Positions 23,556 through 34,900 of a stretch of 64,000 bases of DNA are shown here, one piece after another (within the stretch, counting starts at the first letter, position 1; each line of letters starts with the position of its first letter). The position numbers and the translations under genes are program-made. Source of the DNA: Neolentinus lepideus HHB14362 ss-1 (Eukaryota; Basidiomycota; Agaricomycetes; Gloeophyllales; Gloeophyllaceae); NCBI GenBank assembly GCA_001632425.1, contig KV425553.1, positions 599,498 to 663,497 of the forward strand, written 5' to 3'. The notes under the pieces were generated by a model, which was not told where the DNA came from, did no database searches, and saw only the letters and a list, made by a program, of their open reading frames with translations.

Positions 23556-24053
23556 ACGTCACACTTCGGGAATTGCACTCTTTTAGGCCTAGCAAAAGGT
23601 TGATCGAAAGGGATATCGAAAAGATAATATTTAGGGATGCATTTTGTAGACCTCGAAATGTGATATTTTGATGTAGCTCAACACGGAATAGGAAAGGTTA
23701 TCTTCAGCATTAACTGGTGCAAGTTGCTGAAATATAATAAACTGTTGCCCGATGTAGGAATTCTTTTTTGACTTCAAAAAATATGATCTTTAATCATATG
23801 GCCCCTGCCAGGATAATCCCTTTTGAGACACTGCAAAAGCTTATATGGTGGTAACTGTTTTAAATGGGCACAAAAAATTTATTTTGACCCTTGCAAAAGT
23901 ATTTGTGAAGGTAATGGCAAAGATAACCTTTGGCATTCTATTTTGAGACTATTTAAAATATTGTATTTTAAGCCCTCTAGAATCCTAAATATGACCTTTT
24001 TGATATCCCTTCGATCAACCTTTTGCGGGAGTGCAACTCCCGAAGTGTCAGTG
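23556..24053. mobile_element. Long-TIR MITE, possibly a distant CACTG-family member
   Basis: Inverted repeats of about 75 bases bound a 0.5 kb A/T-rich interior. The left arm has CACTTCGGGAATTGCACTC, then GCAAAAGGTTGATCGAAAGG. The reverse complement of the right arm has CACTTCGGGAGTTGCACTC, then GCAAAAGGTTGATCGAAGGG. The right edge ends in CAGTG, and the left edge is a degenerate version. The GCAAAA.GTTGATC block is shared with the two smaller CACTG MITEs, which suggests common ancestry. No transposase ORF is present. It fills most of the spacer between two divergent genes (starts at 23451 and 24132) and therefore sits in both promoters. Confidence 0.72.
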
Positions 24054-24131
24054 CTCTCGCCTTGTAATAGCGAACCTTAAGCGTGCCATGAAATGCATAT
24101 ATACCAGAGCTCTACCTTCGTCCAAAGATCC

Positions 24132-25302
24132 ATGCAAGGAATCGCGCCAGAGTACCCCTTCCAGTCGTCGCTTCCACACCGACAAGCGAGACCGAGAACT
24201 ACCAGAGGTCAGTGCGGTTCCCAATCATCACTTCCACCTCGGGACTAACATTCACCAGCATGTGATAGATGCAGGCACATGAGGGTCCGCTGTGATTACT
24301 CTGAGCCGGTCCACAAAAAGACTTGTCGTCCATGCGCGTCTGCCGGGGTCGGTGCGTCCTATCTATCTCATTTCCAAGTATTTACGGTTACAGGCGCTCC
24401 CGAAGAATGCATTTTCACAGGTAGGACTTCGTGAAATGGTGCCGAACAGGTATAAATCTGCTTCAAAGGTCCTGTGTACAAGCGCGGTCCTCCGAGAGGA
24501 TACATTGCTGCCCTTGAACAAATGTCCTACCGAACCGAGAGTATTCTTGCCGCTATTTTGCGCTCTCCGCATCCAGCTGCGGGCACCCTCGTGGCTCTGA
24601 TGGAGCAGGATGATTTTGCTCGTGAGACCCTGCTAAATATCGCAAATAGTCCTATGGTGCAAAACGTTCATATGCCACCCGCAGGATAAAGTATTCTAAA
24701 GCACTCTTTGCTCCAGGGAACATCTCCCGGCAGCGCCACGATACTGAATTCACCGGTATCCGATCCTTCCCCGCAGGATAATGCTGGTCAATCTCAAATT
24801 GAATTACCTAGGCAAATGAACCTGCCGCGCGAGAGACAAGCTAGACCATTGCGTGAGTCTATAACCTTCACTACTCAAGGTCAGCCGTTTCTCTCGTCCG
24901 TGAAGTCCCTTCGGAGACATATACGCAGGATCAGACATGTCACTCCGAGACGTCTTGCAAGCTCAAGACCGTCTGGCCCTTATCCTTGGGGGAAGTGCAC
25001 CTCCGAGGTTTTCACATATGGCAGATCCTAGCCTCATTGAAGACTACGGGACATCTCACTATAGCTATGTGCCTTCGTCATCGGGAGGCTCCACCGATAT
25101 GAGTTCATACTATTCACCGTCGCTCGACTCTGATATAGGCCTTGACTGGAACCAGGTGTCGACGATGGACAATCTCATGAGTATTCTGCGCGATGTCCAG
25201 CCTGAACTTGCCCGCGAATTCGATATGCGCGCCTCTGCCGCCATCTCCACGTCCGAGGCGCAGCCAGGCCCCGGCGGCTATCACGATAAAGCAACGGAAT
25301 AG
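24132..25302 (+). CDS. Short Zn2Cys6 protein without middle homology region (paralogue 3)
   Basis: The ATG at 24132 opens an exon ending with basic residues (RQARPRTTR), which splices into ACDRCRHMRVRCDY, KKTCRPCASAGV and ECIF. With the acceptor at AAG before 24408, the second half has spacing C-X2-C-X6-C like its paralogues; the first loop is two residues longer. The zinc cluster is spread over three exons. Then come GPVYKRGPPRGYIAALEQ, TESILAAILRSP, and, after an intron, DMSLRDVLQAQDRLALILGG, the same order as in the regulators at 8121 and 17265. The C-terminus is Ser/Tyr-rich and acidic, and the stop at 25302 comes before any middle homology region. All splice joins keep frame. Likely a nuclear DNA-binding protein of unknown target. 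Confidence 0.7.
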
Positions 25303-25581
25303 GGGCAACGATATGACGCCCTCACTGACTCGACCTGCTTGCGGCTTTGGTCAGAGACTCATCCCATAGTCTGTGGGTGCCGGACCTTTCCTGTATATAC
25401 AATCTGTACCGATGTACGCTTGGGGAATTAATAGACATACCCTAGTCCCGAAGGGGAGAAGCACGTGTATTAGCTGGTTTCCCGATTAGGCATGCGCTGT
25501 GGTCGCATTGCGTCCGCCTCCAGACGCTGGACACTGGCATTAATACGTCTATTGTCTGTCTTTGAATTTTGCTCTGGCAAC

Positions 25582-28460
25582 ATGTCGCGCTCACCGTCAC
25601 GGCCGCTTGATATCACCTCTCCCGGCCGCACGTCGCAACCAGCGCTCATCGAGCCCGGCGGCTCACCCGCACCGGTCGTCTCTGGCACTCCCGACCTGCG
25701 TGTCCTCCGTGCGCAATACTCTGGCACGCCGCCCCTCCCTAACATCCCTCCTAGGTCAGCCATTGGTACCCCTCGAAGTGCTGGCATTGCTTCGCCGGCG
25801 CTGCAGCCCAGGTCGTCCGCCTCGCCGCTTGTACAGCGGTCGTCACCACTATTGGCCCCGCAGGGCTCCTTTGAGCCTCAAGAGCCTGCTGGGCAGAGTG
25901 GGTTAAGTGCTACCAGACCATCTGGGTCTCCGAGCAGCAGCAGTGCGGAGGGTTTGATGCTGGATGCGTTGCCGGATGAGGAGAAGGCGAAGGTTCTCAG
26001 GCGGCATCTGGTGTCCAGGGAAGAGAGGGATCGGCAACGTGCGGAAGGGGAGACGAGCTCACTCAACGGCCGAGGAATAGACGTTTCTGCTGGGACATCG
26101 CGGCGGTCTTCAACCGTCTTTCGACTCACAAGAGAAGATACAGAGCCGTTCCCGATACCGTATCAGTCGCCCGGTGCTGATATAACGTGAGTATACCTTA
26201 TACCTGGCTCGTCTGCCCTACTTAGCTGCTCATGACAAGACATGATGTGTACAAATGGCAATCTCGGGCGATTGGACGAGTGCGAGCTGCCTCGTTCTCC
26301 GGCGCGTCGACAGCGCCCCCAGATTCGGCATTCGAGCATATCCACGAGCCTGGTGGATTTAGGCGAAATTATGTGCTCTTGAGAGCACACCAGCAGGGAA
26401 CGCATCAACCGAGGATATTGAAGAGCTTCATCGATTTCCTCTATGTATACGGGCACTTTGTGAGTATCAGGCTGCTTCTTGAATACAGTATGCTACATCG
26501 ATTGTTTCATGGCAGGCCGGAGAGGAACTCGATGAGGATGAAGACTTGGAGGATATACAAGAAGAAGAAGAAAGTGTCGTCCCTCCAGGTTCTTCGGAGC
26601 CGTTCTTCGCAGGTGCGGAGGCGGAAGCAGGCACATTGGGACCTTATGGCCCTGCCGATGGACCAGGAAAGGATGCTCATGAACGAACGCCACTTCTTCA
26701 CGGACATGCGAAGTCAAAATCGAGATCGCGTCCAAGAAGGGCATCCAGCGCTGGAGCCCATGGAGATGCTTCAGTTACGGATGCAGTGCTCATGGTTTGT
26801 TCATTGTCATACGCATCGCGAATTACCTGTCTCTGATAGACCTATCATATAGCTTCTGAAGTCATTTGTTGGGACAGGAGTCCTGTTCTTGGGCAAAGCG
26901 TAGGCATCGTTTATCTACCGGGTTATTTGTTTTATCTGATCACTGACTTTACTGGAAACGATTTAGCTTCTTCAACGGCGGGATCCTGTTTTCCGCTTTT
27001 ACACTGTCATTCATCGCGTTGATATCACTGTACTCTTTCCTACTACTCGTCAAGACGAAATTTATCGTTCCGGGAAGCTTCGGTGGTATGTTGTCATCCA
27101 TTTCAGTAATTTCAAGCGCGATATTAAGTGGTCTCATTGTAGATATTGGCGGTGAATTGTATGGGCCCTGGTTCCGTTATATGATTTTGACTTCCATCGT
27201 GGTCTCGCAACTCGGCTTTGTGTCGGCGTATACTATCTTCGTGTCGGAGAATCTCCAGGTCTGTGCTGTTGGGTCTCGCTCGATTTCAATAGCTGCTAAA
27301 TATCCCATCCGGGCGTTTATAGGCTTTTGTCCTTGGTATAACACATTGCGCAAAGCTTATCTCGATACCATACTTCATACTGATGCAACTAGTCATCTTC
27401 CTGCCGATGGTACTCATTCGTAACCTCGCGAAGCTGAGCACTGCGGCTTTGGTGGCCGATGCGTTCATCGTTGCGGGTTTGATTTACATTTTCGGTAGTG
27501 AGATCGGTATCATTGCGGACAGGGGCATCGCGAAGGTTGAGCTGTTCAACCCGAAGGACTTCCCCCTATTGATTGGGTATGTGGCATTGCATTGCACTTC
27601 ATGCACTTGACTGTGCAGTCTGTTAACACCTTGTAGCACTGCTGTGTTCTCCTTCGAGGGCATTGGTTTGGTCATTCCCATTAGTGACGCCATGCGTGAG
27701 CCAAGAAAGTTTCCAGCTGTGCTCACTGGCGTCATGCTGTTCCTGATGGGTTCGTGTTCACTAAGCTGTTCAAGTACGTGTCTAAATGCAGGAATGATTA
27801 TAGTCCTGTTTGGTGGAGCCGGTTCTCTCGCGTATTTGACCTTCGGTGGTGATATCAAGACCGTGGTGATCACCAACCTCAACCAGGATAGCAAGATGGT
27901 GCAAGTGGTACAATTCCTGTACTCCCTTGCCATTCTGCTTTCTGTGCCTCTGCAACTATTCCCTGCCGTCCGTATTATGGAGAACGGCATCTTTACTCGT
28001 AGTGGCAAGGGCGATACGAAGGTTAAGTGGCTGAAAAATATCTTCCGGTTCGGTTGCGTGGTATTCTGCTCGCTTTTGGCATGGGCTGGTGCGGCGGATC
28101 TGGATAAATTTGTTGCATTCATAGGAAGTTTTGCTTGGTACGGTGACATCGTATATTTCTTTCCGACTGTACTGACATTATCGTGATCAGCGTACCACTT
28201 TGTTACGTATACCCCGCTATGCTGCACTACAAGGTTGCTCGGACCCGCCGTCAAAGAATAGCGGATGTGGGGCTCATGATCTTCGGCATGGCTGCGGCTA
28301 TCTATACCACTGTGCAGACGCTACAGGTATGTTACAGATAATTACTCGAATGCCCAATCATCGATGTCTGACGGGGTGGCACCCTAGCTGATGATATCCC
28401 CTGTGCCTGAGGGAGGGTCGAAAGTCGGAGAATGCGATGTTCCGGCAGGTAGTCTCTAAA
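25582..28460 (+). CDS. Vacuolar amino-acid transporter, AVT3/AVT4-like
   Basis: Membrane transporter of the amino acid/auxin permease family (Aa_trans, PF01490), probably vacuolar and exporting amino acids to the cytosol as yeast Avt3/Avt4 do. The ATG at 25582 starts a cytosolic Ser/Pro-rich N-terminal region of over 300 residues. Its end carries an acidic stretch (EDLEDIQEEEES) and the ERTPLLHG motif, a dileucine-type sorting signal seen in vacuolar transporters. Membrane segments begin at LLKSFVGTGVLFLGKAFFNG, a family hallmark, and continue through LISLYSFLLLVKTK, AVFSFEGIGLVIPISDAM and FLYSLAILLSVPLQLFPAVR. Several introns are placed by frame. The last short exon ends at the stop 28458-28460. 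Confidence 0.85.
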
Positions 28461-28821
28461 CCTGAAGTTTTGCAGGCGATTTCTTGTGTTTGAGAGACGA
28501 TATTCGTTTCGTGGATACATGATTATAGCCCTTAAACTGGTCTGATCGATCACGTATCTATATTAGTGCTTCTGGCGCTCTATGTTCATCGCATATTAGG
28601 CTACTCTTTCTTGTGTTGTATGGTATATATCCTTACATACTGGCCTATTGATCTATGCTATTTTATCCCGTGTTCCACGCGAGGAAGCTCGACTGGTCAC
28701 TTCGGAAGTTGCCAGCCTTTCGAGGTTGCCCACTTACCAATTACCGCGCTCTTCCTGGGGCTTATCTCACTACGGCTTGAGATCTCTTTGTCACGACGAG
28801 ACGGTTGAAATAGAGCACGGT
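28461..28821. other. Spacer between transporter and DNAJC8 genes
   Basis: No gene was recognised. An open frame upstream of the DNAJC8 start, from about 28648, is read as 5' leader because the residues it would add have no family similarity. Confidence 0.4.
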
Positions 28822-29902
28822 ATGTCCACTGAGGCCTCATCATCATCTGCTACGGCAGCAAATGCGAAAAGCGTACCAGCACGTCCGGCCGCGAGCGATG
28901 AAGACATCGAGAAGCTGCTTAGCAGAGAGGCTTCGGCGTTCCAGAGGGAGATGGAAGTGGAACGGATTCTGAAAGCGTTCAAATTGAAGTGAGTGCTATT
29001 ACATCCCTCATTGCCCTGGGTATCTAATACGGCGACCGCAATCGCGTGCAGTCCGTACGAGATCCTCGATATTAGTGAGACAGCGACTCCAGAAGCGATC
29101 AAGCGCCGGTATCGCCAACTCTCCCTCTGTGAGCATCTCGCCTGTAGCCCAAGCTATGACTTGGCTGTACTTTCTATCGTTCGAGTGGTCTAGTTAATTA
29201 ATGAGAACCAATGTACGTTGTATGATTTACAGTCATCCATCCTGACAAGACCCCCCACGCTCGTGCTCCAGATGCATTTGATATACTGAAGAAGGTCAGT
29301 TGTGCCGGCATTTACTAGTGGTCCAAGCTCCCATTATATTTTTCCATCTCTTCAAGCCCAGTGCACCATACTGATCAATGTCTCAACAGGCCGAAAGCGA
29401 CCTCAGCGAGCAGAAGACCCGTGAAGAGCTAGATGCCGTCATTAAGCAGGCCAGGCTCCTTGTTTTGAAGAGTAACAATCTTCCCTCTTCGACCAAGGAC
29501 GATGATCCGGAACTCAAACATCTACGGCCCGCGTTTAAGGTCCAGCTTAGAGAGAAGAGCAAGGAGTTGCTGATAGAAGAGGAGGTTAGGAGGCGCACGT
29601 GAGTGATTGTGGTCCCTACCGTGCTCATGTAGTGACACCTTGGACGTCATAGGGCGATTAAGATGAACCTGGCAAATGAAGGTTTGGAGGCGAGGAAGAA
29701 AGAGGAAGAGGTGGCGTCCAAGAAGAGGAAGGCCGAAGAAGACAGGGCTTGGGAAGGTTCGTGATGTAGGGCCATAGGTTTCAGCATGAAATCACTGATA
29801 CGTATGCTTTCAGATGGTCGGGAGCAACGAGTCGGTAGTTGGAGGAACTTCTCGAATGGTAAGAAGAAGAAGAAGACAAAGGGGCCAGCTTTGCTGGGCT
29901 GA
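28822..29902 (+). CDS. DNAJC8/SPF31-type J-domain protein
   Basis: Nuclear J-domain protein associated with the spliceosome in animals. The ATG at 28822 is followed by a Ser/Ala-rich start and FQREMEVERILKAFKL. The J domain runs NPYEILDISETATPEAIKRR, then YRQLSLFIHPDKTPHA, with the HPD tripeptide produced across an intron (the exon resumes near 29233). The family's charged helical region EEELDAV-like, REKSKELLIEEEVRRRT and LEARKKEEEVASKKRK follows, and the end is a lysine run with KGPALLG. The length of roughly 230 residues is normal for DNAJC8. The stop ends at 29902. It converges with RMI1, with 177 bases between the stop codons. Confidence 0.88.
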
Positions 29903-30079
29903 AGAATCGGACCGCAACTTATTATGTTTTATAGAATCGCAACCATACTCCTTATACCATATTCTTGTGTCCACGTTCGCGGTCTCGTACAGTCTGACCG
30001 TGAATAAAACATACTAGAGGCGTCGTCCACACGATAGGAAGACAAGAATGATCGTACAACTACGATGGAGAGCTTCGCA

Positions 30080-31668
30080 TCAATCTGATATCTCAATAAC
30101 ATCGTCGGCCACTTGGGCCATAGGTGGTCTTCGTCGAACTCGCCTATATTGCATGGCGACATTCTCCTTGTCATCTTCATCGTCGTCGATTTCTACGACA
30201 TCTGCACTCTCAGCCGACCTTGAGGCCGAGGTGCTTCCTGCAGAGGATGACGTCGCTGCTGAAAGACAACCAGCACCGGATCCGTGCTTGAGAGCCGCGT
30301 TCTTCTCCACTTCCGACAAGTGCTCTAGTGCCGCCTCGTCCCATTGGAAGCTATCGTCATCGAAACCGTCCGAGCTAGGTATATTCTGTCCAACCTGGTC
30401 GGTTTCATCTTTAACGAAGACGGAGTATGAGGTGGGCGGTGGGGATAGAATGTTTTCGGATGCCAGTTGTTCACATGGATTGTCCGTCGAGTTCTGCGTG
30501 AAATAGTGCGACCGCTGTCCGCCAGGACGTGTGCCTTGGTTAGAAGGCAGACTGGTTGTTGTTCTCTGAGAAATGGGGGTTTTGCGTTTTCGCTCACAAT
30601 CTTCTGCACCGTCACCAACCAGAGTGGAAGATGACGAGGGAACAGGGTGAACCGACAGTACAGCCAGTGGGCTACGAGCGATGTTTCTTGCAGGCACATT
30701 TGAAGGGCCTGCGATAGCTCTTGATTGTTGTTCGGGTTGCGAGTCACGAGCTACCTCAAACGCAGGTGCTTCTTCAGTATTTTCTGGTGGGTCGATATCC
30801 GGAAGCCTTGGGCCGGAGAAAGTTCTCAGTAAATCGCTGAGGAGCAGATGCTGCCATGTCTCACCCCATGCGCAACCTAAGGCCTCTTATGAAGTCAAAG
30901 TCTTGAGAATTTTCTCGGTCTTTAGTTTCGTATCCTTTTAAGATGACGGAGGAGGGCTCTAAAAAAGCGATGCCCCTTCGAAAGAGGACATCTTGGAGGA
31001 TTATCTTTTCGTCGAAAATTTTGAAATTAGAACATCGCAAACGCATCGGCGCAAGCAGTAAGGAGTGATTGTGTACGAGTATGGGCCCTCAATAGCAGAA
31101 GACTAACCTTAAAGCCTAATGGGGTCTGTCCGAGCACTAGTTGTGGTAACTTGCGATATTCAATAGCCCCAACTGAAATGTTACCATCGCTGAGCTCGAA
31201 ACGCAGCATCGAATGAGGGTAACGTGGAATAGGCCCCTCCTCTTCGTCATCTTCTTGTCCGAGACCAGCGAGATCGGCTTTGTCGAGACGCGTCTGTCTG
31301 ACATTCTGCAGCGAGAATGCGCTATGACCTATGTCTGTTATAGCCGTGACTTCAACAAGGACAGGGCCACGGAGTCGTTTGCCGTTGTACTCGGATATGT
31401 CGAGTGGGAGGCCCGTTCCCGGGATCATAGAATCGCGAAGGTCGGATTGAAGAAGTTGCGACTCTACATTGTCCAGTATTCTTTGAAGATCCATAGCCGG
31501 ACTTAGATTCATTTCTTCCAATACGTAGTCGTAACAGTCGTTCAGCCACTCCTACCAGTTCCTCTGTCAGTCACCTCGTCCAACCCGAGAAACAGCGCAT
31601 ACCGCGGCGACTTGAGGCCTGGGGTATGAACGCTGCACCCATTGAACTACTTGAGCAGGCGCAGGCAT
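30080..31668 (-). CDS. RMI1: RMI1, subunit of the RecQ-Top3 dissolvasome
   Basis: OB-fold subunit that partners BLM/Sgs1 helicase and topoisomerase III in double Holliday junction dissolution. The ATG at 31668 gives VVQWVQRSYPRPQVAAEWLN, the three-helix N-terminus. Then come LDISEYNGKRLRGPVLVEV, HSMLRFELSDGNISVGAIEY and the OB-fold strand RKLPQLVLGQTPLGFK. After an intron, ILQDVLFRRGIAFLEPSS and VILKGYETK match the rest of the RMI1 core. The C-terminal half is long, acidic and Ser-rich, ending VADDVIEISD, which resembles a SUMO-interacting motif (VIEI). The stop is at 30080. Partner helicase and topoisomerase genes are not in the window. Confidence 0.88.
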
Positions 31669-31852
31669 ATCTGGACCAGAAAGTTTCTTGTTAACACCGG
31701 TGGCAGGATAAATGGCAGCAAGCAGACGCCAGGGAGATCACTCGCGTGGCAACCACGTGGTGATATACCCCCAAGCAACGGTGCTTCTCTCAACCTTGTT
31801 GAACGTCCCGGTCCGGTTATTCTGCCGAATATTTCATTAAGAGCCTGTACAC

Positions 31853-31873
31853 GTTTTCCGTTTTCCGTTTTCC
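31853..31873 (+). repeat. Three tandem GTTTTCC units
   Basis: Three perfect 7-base units, followed by a partial GTTTC, lie about 40 bases upstream of the paladin-like start at 31915. They fall in the divergent spacer shared with RMI1. They could be part of a pyrimidine-rich promoter or leader element. Confidence 0.5.
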
Positions 31874-31914
31874 GTTTCGCTGCTGATCGAAGTAGCTAAA
31901 GGTGTATTTGGGTT

Positions 31915-34900
31915 ATGGATGCGCCCCATATGAAGCCCACATCGTCGCTGGGTCGTTCGAGTGACAGGCCATCTTCTGTTCCACCGGGCCTGCAAAGCGG
32001 TGTTTATAATTCGGTACCCCTATCCTTACAACATCCCCGCTCTCTTGTCCGCACTCCTGTTCCCACCAGGGTTACTAGCGAGCCCACTGTCCATGCTCCA
32101 CGGAGAGAAACACCCACTGTTAGTGGTACAGGTTTAGACTTCATGGCCAATCTCCAACGGTCTGGCCCTGCTATTGTGAAGACGAGAACAGGAAGTGTTC
32201 TATCTCGAGGCTTCATCTTGAAAACAGATCACTATCCATCAGGTCCGTTTTGTCTGGGACATGTCTATACGGAAGGCTCAAAGTTATGTAGGAAGAGCGC
32301 TAGACTTGGATTTGAACGTGCACGGCGCACCAAATTTTAGAGCGCCCAAGCAAGGAAATCTGAATATATTTGGTGCTGCGCAACCTCGTACGCAAGGCTT
32401 GAGAGCGATCCTTTCGATTTTGCGTGCGCGGCCCAACACACCCAACCCAACACATGTCGTCTGGTTTTCCACTAGAGAGGAACCAATCAGTATGCGCGAA
32501 TCATTCATTTGAATTGTGCAGTCAGACTGAGCTGGGATCGCTCAGTATACATCTCTGGACGTCCCTTTGTTCTCCGGGATGCATCCGAGCCACGACGGAC
32601 TTTGAAACTATCAGACCGAGCCGAGAACTTGGAAGATATAGAAAAGCGCCTGAAAAATGACATCCTGCAGGAAGCGGCGAAGTGAGTCTGATACCACGCG
32701 CTCGCCAAGATGACTCAGGAGATCTATAATAAATACTAGGTACGGCGGTCTGATCCTTACACACAACGAAGTCGGTACGCACTCGGCGCAAAAGTCCGGT
32801 TCATTTTCCCGAGCTCATTCCATTAATTCTTATAGCATCGGACAACGGAGAAGGAGAAGGAGCTATTTTGCCGACATGGACCGCTGCAGATCCCAGCAAC
32901 GTGAAGACTTCTCGGGAGGTGTGGGAGAGTATGGCGAATAATGGATGGAGTGTCAAGGTATACCGGTGCACTCCGGTCTCCGCTCCGCTCTGATACATCG
33001 CCCTTGCAGTATCACCGGTGAGAATAGCCTTAGCAAAATTTCTTTCCTCTCTGACATCAGCAAGAATTCCTATCTCGCCCGAGCGACCGATTGAAGTGAG
33101 CCAACGCCTGGCGGATATTTACCATACATACCACTGAAAAACCTACTAGGATAACTATCTAGATGCGTATCTATCTGTCATCAAGACGACCGACCCACTT
33201 CGTACCGCTCTTGTATTCTCTTGTGGAATGGGAGCGGTCCGAACAACTTTCGCTATGGTAGCCGCTAGTTTGATCAGGAGAAAACAGTTGATCCATGCTG
33301 GCTTGGACGATCCTTATGCCCGTCGAGGCTCGGGATTTGGGTCGGGTGCATCACTCGTCGATGGGACTAATGGTATCAATACGGTACGTCTTGCGGTCGT
33401 ATAGTATTCCCCAACCGGCTTATCTTGAATCATCATAGCCCACAAAATCGTCTAGTGGGTCTCCTGTCAGTAGCTCACCGTCACTTTGCTGTCATCATAG
33501 TTCACATAATTATCGCAGGCCCCGGACAGCAAGATTGCTCAAGCCCTGGAACAAGCCAATGCTCAGCAGGACCTTAACCGCTCTCTTCTACGGTTGACTT
33601 ATATTCTTCAACGGAGTACGAGGCAACGTTCTCTTTGTGCTTGGATTAACTTCTCATCACTCGGGCTATAAGCCAGATATGGAGCACAGAGACTCACAAT
33701 CAGCGGTGGAACTTCTGCTCAGTCAGTCAGCTCTTCTCGACAAGCTGAGGAAAGCACATATGGGGAACTACAGCGTCATTCTGAGCCTGTTAGGCTGCCT
33801 CGACAATGGCCTCGCGGCAAAGAAATTGGTCGATAGGGTTATTGATTCTTGTAGGCTCGTGCACTCGAACAGTCAAGAGTATGGCTTAACTTCCCCCCTA
33901 GGTGATCATGTAACGAATCTACGAGAGGATATTCTGGCACATCGAATTAGATATTCACTCACGACGACTTTGGCTGAAGGTTCGAGAGAGGAATTCCTTG
34001 ACAAAGCTGTCCGATCACTTGAGAAGTAGTACGTTCCTTACTTACAGTCGGGTCTATCCGGAACGAGGCCAATGCGAGTCGCTTATATATTGCCGTTAGC
34101 TTCTTCGCTATCGCTTTTTCAAGCTATGTCGACACTCAGGATGGATTCGTCACCAGTTTCTCTGATTGGCTCATGGTAAATATACCATCCCTTCTTGGTC
34201 CAAGATTAATCACTAATATAAACCATCTTTCTCAAGGCCAGAACGGAGATATGGAGGTAAGTATGGTATCACAGGAAAATCGAATGGTCTAATTGCAATC
34301 GTAAATAGTCAAGTTACTTTCCTACGCAAAACTCACGGTTCTCGCCTAAATGTCTTCGCGCCTGTAAATGATCTCTCTGCTCTCTCCAAAACCGGCTCTG
34401 AAGGAAGAGCCCTTGTCCTTGGCAAGAAGAATGACGTTGCTGTTTCAGGCGGGCAGATTTTGGGAGATGAATATTCAGATCATGTTGTTAAGGTGCACAT
34501 TGATTTCCTTCAAGATCTATCTTTTATTGATACTTGAGTTGTATGCCAGAACCGTAGCGGGATTATACTACGAGAAGGGTAGGTCGTCATCGTGCTTTTG
34601 ACTCTCCATACTGATCCTGCCCAGAACCCTCCTGAAATCTGACCAATGGCTGAGTGAAAGTCAACACGTCGAACATGGAGTTCGAGGGGCGATAAATTTC
34701 CGAAATATTCCTGGCAGTAAAATATATGCTTTGGGACAACCGACAATCGATGCAATAGATGAGGTTGTGGCACGGGTAAAAGGAGCACACCCGGAGGCAG
34801 ACCGTATCATATGGATAACTCTGAGGGAAGAGCCCATCGTCTATGTTAATGGAGCACCGTATTGCCTCCGACGAGAAAGTTTTTCATTGCGAAACATGAA

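Noticed and set aside
23389..23595. Longer N-terminus for the GT-like protein starting at 23595
   Set aside because: The added codons run into the inverted-repeat element, and family proteins start near the GHGxGHATR block.
4049..31668. Functional link between the RecQ-like fragment and RMI1
   Set aside because: The helicase piece is a truncated passenger of a transposon-like insertion and lies 25 kb away. Co-occurrence is not evidence of partnership.
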